A stretch of 64,000 nucleotides of DNA from a virus: positions 1 through 64,000 of the IMG/VR virus record IMGVR_UViG_3300005289_000004. The stretch is one strand, 5' to 3'. The translations under genes and the position numbers were made by a program. The notes beneath the pieces were generated by a model that saw only the letters and a program-made list of their open reading frames with translations, searched no databases and was not told where the DNA came from. Positions 1-7,254 of this stretch are shown here, in pieces (the first letter of the stretch is position 1; every line of letters starts with the position of its first letter).

Positions 1-756
1 TATTAACTGGTAGCCTCCCCTTGCATTACTTTGACCGCCCATAATGTCCGTTACGTGTGGAATTGGGTAGTATTTAATTTGACTGTCCTTATCGACTATA
101 AGCTCAACATCTCTACAGTGCGATGATAGTATGGTATGAACCTTTAAAGCTAAACTGTAATCAGCAATTGTATCATGCAAGTGTAGTACATAATCTTGAA
201 CTGACATTTTAGATTCTTCTGAACTCCTAGAAATATAATTTGCAGGGTCTATGAACAACAGTTTTATTTTACAACCGTACTCAATCTCAGCCTCTTTACA
301 AAGTCTAAAAACATCAGTTATGGTTACTGGTGCAAGTGGATTCTCTTTTGTACGTTTAGGTCTTTCTAAGAAAATAAATCGGTCTGACACCCATTGTAAA
401 GCCTCAATGAAATCTCCGTCACTAACATGATTTTTATATTGACCGTATAATGTTAAGCCTAGTTTTTGTTGTACAACAGCACTTATTAACTCCTCTCTTG
501 TTCTAAACTCAGGGCTGAATATACTGATAACTGTATCTGGCTCTCTTTCACAGATACCAACCAGTAAATCTAAAGCTAAAACACTTTTACCAGTATGCGC
601 ATAGCTAAACAGTAAACTGCTATAACCAATTTTAAAACTGATAATTTCGTCTAGCGTATGAAAACCTGTTAGTATACCCCGTTCAAAGTTCTTTTCTCTA
701 TTTTTAATAACTGAATTTATTTCGTCTTTAGCTCTATAGAACTGTTTATCGCTCAT
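1..756 (-). CDS. DnaB-like replicative helicase, partial (C-terminus off the left edge)
   Basis: RecA-fold ATPase of the DnaB C-terminal type, which unwinds DNA at the fork. I translated 252 residues from the ATG at 756; no stop is reached before base 1. Visible are a Walker A loop AHTGKS (residues 53-58), a Walker B strand LLFID (166-170), a sensor-like LSSH segment (about 210-213) and a GGQSNARGG stretch (240-248) that fits the DnaB loop before the last strands. There is no DnaB N-terminal domain: only about 45 residues precede the P-loop, so this is a short helicase as in some phages. The next gene upstream ends one base before this start. A RadA/KaiC-like RecA protein is the alternative. 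Confidence 0.8.
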   Translation of the reverse strand, partial: MSDKQFYRAKDEINSVIKNREKNFERGILTGFHTLDEIISFKIGYSSLLFSYAHTGKSVLALDLLVGICEREPDTVISIFSPEFRTREELISAVVQQKLGLTLYGQYKNHVSDGDFIEALQWVSDRFIFLERPKRTKENPLAPVTITDVFRLCKEAEIEYGCKIKLLFIDPANYISRSSEESKMSVQDYVLHLHDTIADYSLALKVHTILSSHCRDVELIVDKDSQIKYYPIPHVTDIMGGQSNARGGYQLI

Positions 757-1104
757 TTATTTTCCTTTATTTAGCATGTTAACTATACTGAATTTTTCAT
801 GGTTCTTCTGCCAGCGGGATAACCTAAGTTTAATATCAAAGGTCTTCTCGTATTGAAATCTCATCTTTCTCTTACCCTTTCCTTTTTCAAGCCAATACTT
901 ACCGAAAGAATTGCACATATCTTTACCGTAGATTTCAATGTATGGTCGTAACTCCTCTATAAACTCATTCTTAGCTTCTTCAAGGCTTTTAATCTTAGGA
1001 TGGTATATTTCCTCTATCTTATCGAGAAAGTCGCTTAGATGGTCTGTAAACTCGTGTGTTGCAAACAGAGCCTGTAGCTGTTGTTTAGTAGTGATCTCGG
1101 TCAT
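757..1104 (-). CDS. hypothetical protein upstream of helicase, possible helicase accessory factor
   Basis: A 115-residue helical, charged protein with a basic C-terminal segment (KGKGKRKMRFQYEKTFDIK). I chose the ATG at 1104, which overlaps the end of the upstream zinc-ribbon gene by 20 bases and has GGATGGAAG just ahead; an in-frame ATG at 1152 would add 16 residues but overlaps that gene more deeply. The stop directly abuts the helicase start, so the two are probably translated together. The position is typical of helicase loaders, but I see no loader motif, so that role is inference only. Confidence 0.6.
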   Translation of the reverse strand: MTEITTKQQLQALFATHEFTDHLSDFLDKIEEIYHPKIKSLEEAKNEFIEELRPYIEIYGKDMCNSFGKYWLEKGKGKRKMRFQYEKTFDIKLRLSRWQKNHEKFSIVNMLNKGK

Positions 1105-1258
1105 CTTCCATCCAATCAAGAAATCCGTCTTCGTCAATTTCATCTTCGTCACTATAGTCGGGTTCCCAATTTGCTTTACAGTTTGAGCAGAATCCCAAAC
1201 CTTCTTCTCTGTTATTTAATCCTATGCCACACTCAGGGCAGTAATCTAAATTTCTCAT
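1085..1258 (-). CDS. 57-residue zinc-ribbon protein
   Basis: Small ORF from ATG at 1258 to TAA at 1085-1087. It has two CxxC knuckles, CPEC at residues 7-10 and CSNC at 24-27, the spacing of a single zinc ribbon, followed by a very acidic tail (EPDYSDEDEIDEDGF). The fold probably binds one zinc ion; acidic-tailed zinc ribbons in phages often contact host proteins, which is inference here. It is the last of several tiny cysteine-rich ORFs in a row and overlaps the next gene's start. Confidence 0.7.
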   Translation of the reverse strand: MRNLDYCPECGIGLNNREEGLGFCSNCKANWEPDYSDEDEIDEDGFLDWMEDDRDHY

Positions 1259-1276
1259 AATTTATTATTTAAAGTT

Positions 1277-1408
1277 TTAATACTCATCAGGTTCATTACA
1301 AGTACACCAATACTCAGTCAAACCACACCACTAACACTCTCCACAGTCACAATCATCTATGTGATTACCGCATTCAGGGCAATCAAAAAGTTCTTCTATG
1401 TTAATCAT
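1277..1408 (-). CDS. cysteine-rich mini-protein with an in-frame amber codon
   Basis: From ATG at 1408 the frame reads 25 residues (CPEC, then a cluster CDCGEC) to a TAG at 1331-1333. It then continues in the same frame for 17 more residues, again rich in Cys and Trp (WCG, WCTC), to TAA at 1277-1279. TAG is a normal stop elsewhere in this genome, for example in the portal gene, so the amber is either a true stop, a read-through site, or a mutation in a 43-residue protein. A GAGGAGG site lies a few bases before the ATG, and the start overlaps the previous stop as ATGA. Confidence 0.5.
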
Positions 1409-1503
1409 AACAAATCCTCCTCATCACAAAAACAATAGAAGTAAGTCTCTCCGCAACAAGGGCAAATAATATCTCCATTTAAGTTTATTATTACATAATT
1501 CAT
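1405..1503 (-). CDS. 32-residue cysteine-rich mini-protein
   Basis: Tiny ORF with a strong GGAGG site ahead of its ATG (1503) and ATGA overlap with the next mini-gene. Residues 14-26 hold CPCCGE and CFC, a probable zinc knuckle, and the C-terminus is acidic. No known family is recognised. Reality is supported by the ribosome binding site, the translational coupling, and the shared cysteine theme with its two downstream neighbours. Confidence 0.55.
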   Translation of the reverse strand: MNYVIINLNGDIICPCCGETYFYCFCDEEDLL

Positions 1504-1504
1504 T

Positions 1505-1747
1505 TCAATCCTCCTCCAATAAATTAAATTTTAAAAATATCTCTTCGTTATCTGCAAAGTATGGTATTAAACCAATTAAAAATCCTAGCCAAGATAATAG
1601 GCTTAGCTTAATAAGGGAGGTTTTAAACTCCTCCCATTGACTGTTAAACAACCACTTGTTCTCCCTGTATGTGCAATAGTAGGAGCTAAGATTACGTCCG
1701 TAAGAAAGCACTGCACCAACTAGGTAAATCCAGATTAATAGTATCAT
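1505..1747 (-). CDS. small membrane protein
   Basis: An 80-residue protein with a hydrophobic N-terminal segment (residues 1-17) and a second one near residues 47-64 (IKLSLLSWLGFLIGLIPYF), so probably two membrane helices. The start overlaps the preceding gene's TGA as ATGA, indicating coupling. Function unknown. Confidence 0.6.
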   Translation of the reverse strand: MILLIWIYLVGAVLSYGRNLSSYYCTYRENKWLFNSQWEEFKTSLIKLSLLSWLGFLIGLIPYFADNEEIFLKFNLLEED

Positions 1748-2436
1748 TTTAAAGTTCCGTAAAAGTGATCTGTTGCTATACCTTCTTTCTCTTCTTGTTT
1801 CATAATGAGCATCACATTAAATATAACCGCTGACAAATGGTCTTCATCTTGTTCAACTCCGTTTTGTAAATTAAGCTCGAATTTAGCTAAGTGCCTATGT
1901 AAAGATTCAAGAGCAGTTTCTGTAGGTTGCAATTTTTTCCAGTTCCCTTTGTCGTACTTATTTGCTCCCTGTCTTAGTAGATAACCGAATCTTAATCTAA
2001 GGTAAGGGTCTAAGTGGTTTACTAAAGGTTTATTACTATCATCATCCCGCCTACTTCCTGTGCTAAATTCCCTTATCCCAGCAGTTTTAACAACCTCTCC
2101 AAAATTATCACTACACTCATTTACTTCCTCACTTGCACCTTCAACTTCCCCAATCAATTCTGATACCTTAACAACCGGTAGTTGGTTTTCTTCAATCTCA
2201 TAAGTATCAAAGGCGTTCCACTGTTCTTCATTTTGTTTATAAAAGTATTTAAACTCTCCCCACCCACTATTTCTGACATCATCGTCATCGTCGGGAAAAG
2301 CTAACCGTAACACTCTATCCAAGTCTTCAATAGAACCGTCCCTTTCAATGACAATCTTTCCTGCGGTTAGGTCTGCTATTGTGTAGGTAGGTTTCTCTAA
2401 AACCTGAGCTACTTTAAAACTTTGTTCTGTTTTCAT
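1744..2436 (-). CDS. dATP/dGTP diphosphohydrolase-like protein (DUF5664 / MazG-like fold)
   Basis: The last 115 residues match the phage dATP/dGTP diphosphohydrolase family. They show a FSTGSRRDDD segment with a nearby NHLDPYLRLRFGYLLRQGA helix, then KYDKGNWKK, a LESLHRHLAKF helix, and EDHLSAVIFNVM, the metal-binding helix pattern of the all-alpha NTP pyrophosphohydrolases. Relatives hydrolyse dGTP or dATP to the monophosphate, adjusting the precursor pool during phage replication. The first 85 residues form a separate, acidic, unidentified domain. It lies between a phosphoesterase gene and the mini zinc-ribbon cluster, in a leftward operon with its own promoter at 3763-3794. Confidence 0.75.
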   Translation of the reverse strand: MKTEQSFKVAQVLEKPTYTIADLTAGKIVIERDGSIEDLDRVLRLAFPDDDDDVRNSGWGEFKYFYKQNEEQWNAFDTYEIEENQLPVVKVSELIGEVEGASEEVNECSDNFGEVVKTAGIREFSTGSRRDDDSNKPLVNHLDPYLRLRFGYLLRQGANKYDKGNWKKLQPTETALESLHRHLAKFELNLQNGVEQDEDHLSAVIFNVMLIMKQEEKEGIATDHFYGTLK

Positions 2437-2448
2437 AATATGTTTTGT

Positions 2449-3735
2449 TTAAAAATAATGTGTAATACGGGCGATCTGACCGTCATTTAAACTGTGTATA
2501 AAACCTTCAACTGCTTTCTTTGCTCCAACATAGCCGTTATCTGAGTGCCACCTGTCTGATGAAGATGGGCTTCTAAGGTATTCTACTGTTACTCCAATGT
2601 AATCTTTACCAGACTGGAATTTATTTACCTGTTTGTGGTGTATGTGATGTAGGTAGGCATACCTGTACTTAGTTTCACTCCACATAATAGGACTTTCAGT
2701 TGCCATTAGCATGGGTATGTCTTGCATCTTAGCTCCATCTCCATGTGAAAAACAGATCATATTCTGACCGTATTGATAATATTTCCTATGTTGCATGTTT
2801 GTATAGCACCTAACATTACCAGAAGTTCTGTACCAAGATTCCAGTGTTCTAGCTAACATCCATCCTGAGATGTAGTCGTGGTTAGAAACAGAATGCACGA
2901 TGTCGATGTCGTACTCAGATATAACTGAATCAATTAGGGATGTATACAATTTTAAAGCTACGTTAAAGCTCTCTGATATGCTTGTTGCGCTATCTTGAAA
3001 CGTACCTGATGTTGTGGTACTCTTAGCATTATCTGTGTGAAGTATGTCATTACCTACCGCTAACAGAATCTTATTAATGTTGAAGTTTCTAGCTTTATTG
3101 AGGATACCTTGGAAACCTTCTGTAACCCTTTGAACTGCTATCTCTAAATTATAGTCTTCTCCCGTTTGATACACTAATGCCAGCTTACCTATGTGTATGT
3201 CAGCACAGTCTATAACTAACAAATTGTTATCTGCGGTCTTTTCTCGTTTGTAAGTTTTGTAGTTAGGGATGTGGGATTTCATACCCTCAAACAGTTCCTC
3301 TATAAACTCTTTAGTAAACAAGTCTTCGATACCGTCCTCTACACTTTTGGATGCTATGTTATAGTAGGCAGCTTTACCTTGATGTGTAATTAGCTTAAAT
3401 GATTTTACCTGTTCTTTAGGTATGCCATAAAAAGCACAGTACTCTTCGATTGTCATTATAGAACCATCATATTTTAAAGCCGACATAGAATATACAGGGG
3501 CATACTGGTTAGTCTCTGTACTGGTGTAATTGTCTAAGTCTGCATCAAGAGTCGCCATCCGCTCACTTCGTTGCGCCTTAGTTACCCACTTCAACATAGT
3601 TCGTCTGAATGTATCGGTGTATTCGACTTCTAACTGTTCAGCGACTTGCTTTGATTTCTCTGTGTGATTCTGGTTAGCAGGTAGGCTGGAATAGATTTCA
3701 ACAGCCTTGCTTTTGTAAGAGGTATTTTTCCCCAT
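2449..3735 (-). CDS. calcineurin-like metallophosphoesterase with N-terminal helical/HTH region
   Basis: 428 residues. The metal-binding motifs of the calcineurin-like fold appear in order: DIH in DCADIHIGK (about 175-183), GND (about 228), SNHD (about 283), SHGD (about 331) and HHIHH (about 365). Family members are DNA exonucleases or phosphodiesterases; here the likely role is in phage DNA metabolism. The N-terminal 60 residues look like a helix-turn-helix that could position it on DNA. It is the first gene of a leftward operon that continues into the dNTP pyrophosphohydrolase-like gene, and a clear promoter lies at 3763-3794. Confidence 0.8.
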   Translation of the reverse strand: MGKNTSYKSKAVEIYSSLPANQNHTEKSKQVAEQLEVEYTDTFRRTMLKWVTKAQRSERMATLDADLDNYTSTETNQYAPVYSMSALKYDGSIMTIEEYCAFYGIPKEQVKSFKLITHQGKAAYYNIASKSVEDGIEDLFTKEFIEELFEGMKSHIPNYKTYKREKTADNNLLVIDCADIHIGKLALVYQTGEDYNLEIAVQRVTEGFQGILNKARNFNINKILLAVGNDILHTDNAKSTTTSGTFQDSATSISESFNVALKLYTSLIDSVISEYDIDIVHSVSNHDYISGWMLARTLESWYRTSGNVRCYTNMQHRKYYQYGQNMICFSHGDGAKMQDIPMLMATESPIMWSETKYRYAYLHHIHHKQVNKFQSGKDYIGVTVEYLRSPSSSDRWHSDNGYVGAKKAVEGFIHSLNDGQIARITHYF

Positions 3736-3762
3736 ATCCTATAGTTGAGTTTTTATTTACAA

Positions 3763-3794
3763 CAAATATAGAACAGGGGAATTTAATATCCAAA
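3763..3794 (-). promoter_or_regulatory. Bacteroidota-type promoter, leftward
   Basis: On the minus strand a TTTG box (bases 3791-3794) is followed after exactly 20 bases by TATATTTG (3763-3770). This is the Bacteroidota housekeeping form. It sits just ahead of the phosphoesterase gene and after the holin gene. Confidence 0.75.
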
Positions 3795-3853
3795 TATTTC
3801 GACAAATTTATTTTAGAAATTCATCTTTACTCTACAATAATGTCTTTCATATT

Positions 3854-4135
3854 TTACACAGCGTCCTTAATAGTCTGCGTTGTTTGCTCAATTTTAGCTT
3901 GTTCAGGGATGGTAATTACCTTAGATGGTTCAAAGAAATTCTTAGATAAATATGCCAATGCACCTGCTATAGCAGCTATACCGATATTTTTCCAGTCAAA
4001 TGTAAGCTCTCCTGACGCTATGGAGTTTTGGATAATAACAATAACTGGCGTCAAGACTGCCATAACTAGACCTCTGGCTACATCTCTGAAACTTAGGCTA
4101 AACTGTTTTGATTCAATAACTTGTACTTCACTCAT
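3854..4135 (-). CDS. putative holin
   Basis: A 93-residue protein from ATG 4135, with two hydrophobic segments: about residues 24-43 (GLVMAVLTPVIVIIQNSIAS) and 50-68 (NIGIAAIAGALAYLSK). The tail is charged. Size, two membrane helices and position directly after the endolysin fit a class II holin that opens the inner membrane for the lysin. In-frame codons upstream of 4135 lie inside the endolysin end and were not used. Confidence 0.65.
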   Translation of the reverse strand: MSEVQVIESKQFSLSFRDVARGLVMAVLTPVIVIIQNSIASGELTFDWKNIGIAAIAGALAYLSKNFFEPSKVITIPEQAKIEQTTQTIKDAV

Positions 4136-4151
4136 AATTTTTATGTTTTTT

Positions 4152-4862
4152 TTATAGTTTATAAAATGTGTCGGTTGTATTCTTGCCGGGTATCCCGTCA
4201 ACTTTTAAGCCGTGTTTAGCTTGAAATTCTTTAATAGCTTCTTTAGTTTTATCCCCATAGATTCCATCTGCTGTGATACCTAGCTTATACTGAATCATTT
4301 TCATTTCGTTGTAAGGGTGCAGTCTTGATAGCCAAGAATTAAGGAACTGTTTTTGATTACCTTTAGCTATAGAGTTATAAAAGTCTCTTCGCAGTTTGTT
4401 AAACTCTGTGTGTAGCTGTGAAGGATTGATACTGTTAGCTTGCGTGATGGTTTGGTTTCCTATCTGACCATCCACTTTAAGACTGCCTCCTAAGTTATTA
4501 ACAGCCTCTTGTAGGTATTTAGCTGATCTACCTGTTCCACTGTTAACTCCAAAATCATAGACTGTCTCTGCTAACTGTTGATCTTTTATTTGATCTAGCT
4601 TCAATACGTCCCAAAAGTTTATTTTATAGAACTGACTGATGAGTGCCATTATAACTGGATTAGACTTCACGTACTTATTTATGACAGATGCCTTTGTACC
4701 GTACTTAGCTTTAATCTCATCTATATACTTCCAACCGCCCCATGTAGGCCAGAACTTACGTGCTATTCCAAACGCAGTTTCACCACCTTTGTCATTTGGG
4801 TTGTTAGCCCAACCACCTTCCGCTATACCAGTTTTTGTTTCTGCTATTTTAAACTCTCCCAT
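4152..4862 (-). CDS. endolysin, GH108 N-acetylmuramidase with peptidoglycan-binding C-terminus
   Basis: 236 residues. The N-terminus carries the GH108 signature EGGW (Glu15 is the expected catalytic acid) followed by NNPNDKGGETAFGI. The middle (about 95-150) resembles the peptidoglycan-binding-3 region of this family (AETVYDFGVNSGTGRSAKYL). The last 55 residues form a PG_binding_1-like repeat (QYKLGITADGIYGDKTKEA). It cleaves the MurNAc-GlcNAc backbone. There is no signal peptide, so release depends on the adjacent holin. Confidence 0.93.
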   Translation of the reverse strand: MGEFKIAETKTGIAEGGWANNPNDKGGETAFGIARKFWPTWGGWKYIDEIKAKYGTKASVINKYVKSNPVIMALISQFYKINFWDVLKLDQIKDQQLAETVYDFGVNSGTGRSAKYLQEAVNNLGGSLKVDGQIGNQTITQANSINPSQLHTEFNKLRRDFYNSIAKGNQKQFLNSWLSRLHPYNEMKMIQYKLGITADGIYGDKTKEAIKEFQAKHGLKVDGIPGKNTTDTFYKL

Positions 4863-4889
4863 AACACAAAGGTAACCATACCTAACAGC

Positions 4890-5297
4890 TTATTTTCGTT
4901 TAGGTTCTTTAGCCCACTGTACTATCATATCGAGTGTACCCCATTTAATACCATTCTTTTCACACCACATAGCATAGGTGGTTTTAGATTTTTTGGATAG
5001 CTTTTTATTTGGTTCTTGGAACACTATGCGTATGTCAATTTTAGGGTGCTGTTCTTTTATTAGCAGGTGTTTTTTCCTATCCGTTGTAGAAAATAAACCT
5101 TTGAGTTCCAAATGTATCTGATTATCAAGTATATAATCGGGGAGGTACAAATGTGATGTTGACGGTTTAATGTATCTAATCTTCTTATCCTTTGGTTCGT
5201 ATTCAAACTTAATCTTTGCTGTCTCTAGGATAACTTGTCCACTCGCTTCAAACGATGACCTATGACCTGTTGCTTTACCTCCGAATCGTCTTCTCAT
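4890..5297 (-). CDS. endonuclease I, T7 gp3-like Holliday junction resolvase
   Basis: 135 residues closely following phage T7 endonuclease I: SSFE near residue 15, IKFEYEPKD, YLPDYIL, HLELKG (the PD-(D/E)xK acidic residues), then DRKKHLLIKEQHP, DIRIVF and WCEKNGIKWG. It resolves branched DNA so that replicated DNA can be packaged, and in T7 it also breaks down host DNA. The ATG overlaps the end of the HNH endonuclease gene as ATGA, so the two are translationally linked. Confidence 0.95.
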   Translation of the reverse strand: MRRRFGGKATGHRSSFEASGQVILETAKIKFEYEPKDKKIRYIKPSTSHLYLPDYILDNQIHLELKGLFSTTDRKKHLLIKEQHPKIDIRIVFQEPNKKLSKKSKTTYAMWCEKNGIKWGTLDMIVQWAKEPKRK

Positions 5298-6271
5298 ACA
5301 AGTTCTAGATTGGTTGGGTTAGGGTTTACACCCCTTAATCTATCACCTAAAGTTTTTTCTTTGAGATTATATGCTTTACTAGCCTCCCTGATACTGTCAA
5401 AGAAAATTCCTGTAGTAACATCTACAACTTTTCTGGCTAAAGGCTGCTGTCTATCTGTCCCCGATGGTGTGGTTAATGCTTTACCAACGTCCCAACCTAA
5501 ACTCTTTATCCGAGTCTCAAAAACACTCCGTTCTATATTAAATTCTCTACACCATTGCGCGGATGTCTGTGTCTTACCCCTATAGGTGATGTACAAATTT
5601 CTTCTTGTGTTATTAGCTTGTTCGATTGCTGTAGCCCATCTGCAATTGGAAGGTTCATAATCTCCGTTAACATCTTCCCTTTCTATAGAGTGTTGTGGAG
5701 TAGGTTTATACCCCATGTCCTCAAGGAAGTTCTCAAAGGAGCTTAACCATCTGTCACATACTTTTATACCCCTACCTCCATAGTGGTTATAAGAGCTATT
5801 ATTAGGATTGTTACACCTATTGCGTAAGCTGCACCAAGTTATATATTCTGTAGTGTTATCTTTACTGTGTCCATGTGTTTTTCGAGTTTTCTTAGTATTG
5901 TGTGTACAATTGTGCTTACAAAACTTAGTATTACCTGATTTTACGTTTGAAAATAATGTTGAAAACTCATTACCACACTTACATTTAAAATGTCCGTAGC
6001 TTATATTACCTACAACATCCCCCAAATAAATACAGTTTCCAACCTCAGTGTTTTTAACTCTTTGATATTTTCTTTTAGACCTGTTTCTTAGACAACCACA
6101 GCTTTTTGTTTTGTTTTTTACCACCCTATATACGTCTGTTTCAAACAAGTTACTACAATTGCATAAAAACTGAGCCTTATGACTATCTGTTTTGGAGTCC
6201 ACATATTTTACAAAAGTACAGGAGCCTACTATATCACCCTCTTTAAAATTTAAATATTTGTTGTTTGCCAT
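5294..6271 (-). CDS. HNH homing endonuclease
   Basis: 325 residues. The N-terminal half has paired cysteine knuckles (CNC/CGC; CKCGNEF; FCKHNC). The HNH region near 140-215 reads YITWCSLRNRCNNP, YGGRGIKVCDRW, SIEREDVNGDY and NCRWA, typical of phage HNH endonucleases. The C-terminus has a NUMOD1-like helix (SIREASKAYNLKEKTLGDRL). It has its own promoter and hairpin upstream and is inserted just before the endonuclease I gene, overlapping it. It probably spreads itself between phages by cutting a related locus. Confidence 0.88.
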   Translation of the reverse strand: MANNKYLNFKEGDIVGSCTFVKYVDSKTDSHKAQFLCNCSNLFETDVYRVVKNKTKSCGCLRNRSKRKYQRVKNTEVGNCIYLGDVVGNISYGHFKCKCGNEFSTLFSNVKSGNTKFCKHNCTHNTKKTRKTHGHSKDNTTEYITWCSLRNRCNNPNNSSYNHYGGRGIKVCDRWLSSFENFLEDMGYKPTPQHSIEREDVNGDYEPSNCRWATAIEQANNTRRNLYITYRGKTQTSAQWCREFNIERSVFETRIKSLGWDVGKALTTPSGTDRQQPLARKVVDVTTGIFFDSIREASKAYNLKEKTLGDRLRGVNPNPTNLELV

Positions 6272-6272
6272 A

Positions 6273-6304
6273 TAAAAATACGGCTAACTTTTTGTGCTAG
6301 CCGT
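6273..6304 (-). terminator. rho-independent terminator, leftward
   Basis: On the minus strand ACGGCTA pairs with TAGCCGT (arms at 6298-6304 and 6280-6286), an 11-base loop, followed by a run of T (bases 6273-6279). It ends transcription from the fibre genes. A promoter -7 box lies just upstream, so RNA started there would begin inside the hairpin and lack its full left arm. Confidence 0.75.
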
Positions 6305-6306
6305 TC

Positions 6307-6337
6307 CAAAGATACTAAATAAGTTAGTAGTTACAAA
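6307..6337 (-). promoter_or_regulatory. promoter with embedded TACTAA/TTAGTA site for the HNH endonuclease gene
   Basis: Minus strand TTTG (6334-6337), a 19-base spacer, and TATCTTTG (6307-6314). The spacer carries an inverted repeat TACTAA-N5-TTAGTA (6313-6329). The same kind of repeat occurs at two other homing endonuclease leaders and in the array beside the RepL-like gene. Confidence 0.65.
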
Positions 6338-6339
6338 AT

Positions 6340-6699
6340 TTACGCTTTTAGAGCCGCAATAACTTGATTTAAGCGTACTTTTAATGCGTTTGAAAGTGCG
6401 ATAGCAGTACTTAAGTCAGATGCGTCAGCAGTAGCAACGGTAGCAAGAGCCGCTACCGCAGTTCTTGATGCTGCACTGTCCCCTACATTTTGTGCTGTTG
6501 CCCATGTACCTCCATCTGGACTGAATTTAATAGTTGCTACGTCTGCATTACTGATAAGCCTTACTGTAGAGTTCTCAGGAAGAGTCTCTGTACCTGCTAC
6601 AATTGCTGCGTAGAGTGTAGGGTCTATTGCCTCGTCTACTGTGTAGAAAGCTGATGCTTTTTTAACTACTGTCTTAGAATTAATGATTGCTGATGCCAT
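6340..6699 (-). CDS. small putative virion protein
   Basis: 119 residues, Ala- and Thr-rich, with a short beta-rich middle (FSPDGGTWATAQN) and a long C-terminal helix of heptad type (LSTAIALSNALKVRLNQVIA) that suggests a trimer stalk. It is the last gene of the appendage block, after two fibre-like genes. A head or tail decoration role is inferred from position and composition only. Confidence 0.55.
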   Translation of the reverse strand: MASAIINSKTVVKKASAFYTVDEAIDPTLYAAIVAGTETLPENSTVRLISNADVATIKFSPDGGTWATAQNVGDSAASRTAVAALATVATADASDLSTAIALSNALKVRLNQVIAALKA

Positions 6700-6731
6700 G
6701 TGTTTTTGTTTTTAAATGATAAAATGTTTTA

Positions 6732-7250
6732 TTAGTTCTTTATAACAATCCAGTCTATTGCTATATTATTAGTACCTACAACAGGTATACTGGCAAAGTT
6801 AATTGTAAATCCTGTGGTTGTTATGTTACTTATCCAACTTGGAACAGCGGCGTTAGCCGATCTTGGGTTCACAACAATGGTCAATGGGGTAAAAGGAAAT
6901 GTCTGACCAAAACTAACTGTGTAAGCAGTTTGTAAAGCTACCCCACTTAAAGTAGAACTTCCTTTAAAAGTATTACCGTTAGATATTCTCTTCCACCTTC
7001 CTGTGGTTACTCCTGTAACTTGTAAAGTTAGAAATCCGTCATCTGCATCAGTGTTGCTTTCATTAAACATGTATAGACCTCCATTACCGTCACCAATAGT
7101 AACAAGTCCATTCAATAGTACTTGTGTGTTTGGCATACCTTTTTGTAGTCTCATATCAGCACGTGTACCAAATGATACTTGAGGTACGTTAACACTTTGA
7201 GAAAAGCACTTAGCAGAGATAAATAGTAGTAAAATAATCAGTTTCTTCAT
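6732..7250 (-). CDS. fibre-like protein with Sec signal peptide
   Basis: 172 residues. It begins with a textbook Sec signal (KK, then LIILLLFISA, then a probable cleavage after CFS). The mature part is Gly/Thr-rich, and its last 70 residues (VVNPRSANAA, TTTGFTINFAS, NNIAIDWIV) look like a tail-fibre tip domain that also ends the neighbouring protein. Secretion is unexpected for a virion protein, which normally assembles in the cytoplasm. It may act at the cell envelope, or derive from a host surface protein. Confidence 0.6.
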   Translation of the reverse strand: MKKLIILLLFISAKCFSQSVNVPQVSFGTRADMRLQKGMPNTQVLLNGLVTIGDGNGGLYMFNESNTDADDGFLTLQVTGVTTGRWKRISNGNTFKGSSTLSGVALQTAYTVSFGQTFPFTPLTIVVNPRSANAAVPSWISNITTTGFTINFASIPVVGTNNIAIDWIVIKN

Positions 7251-7254
7251 TTAG

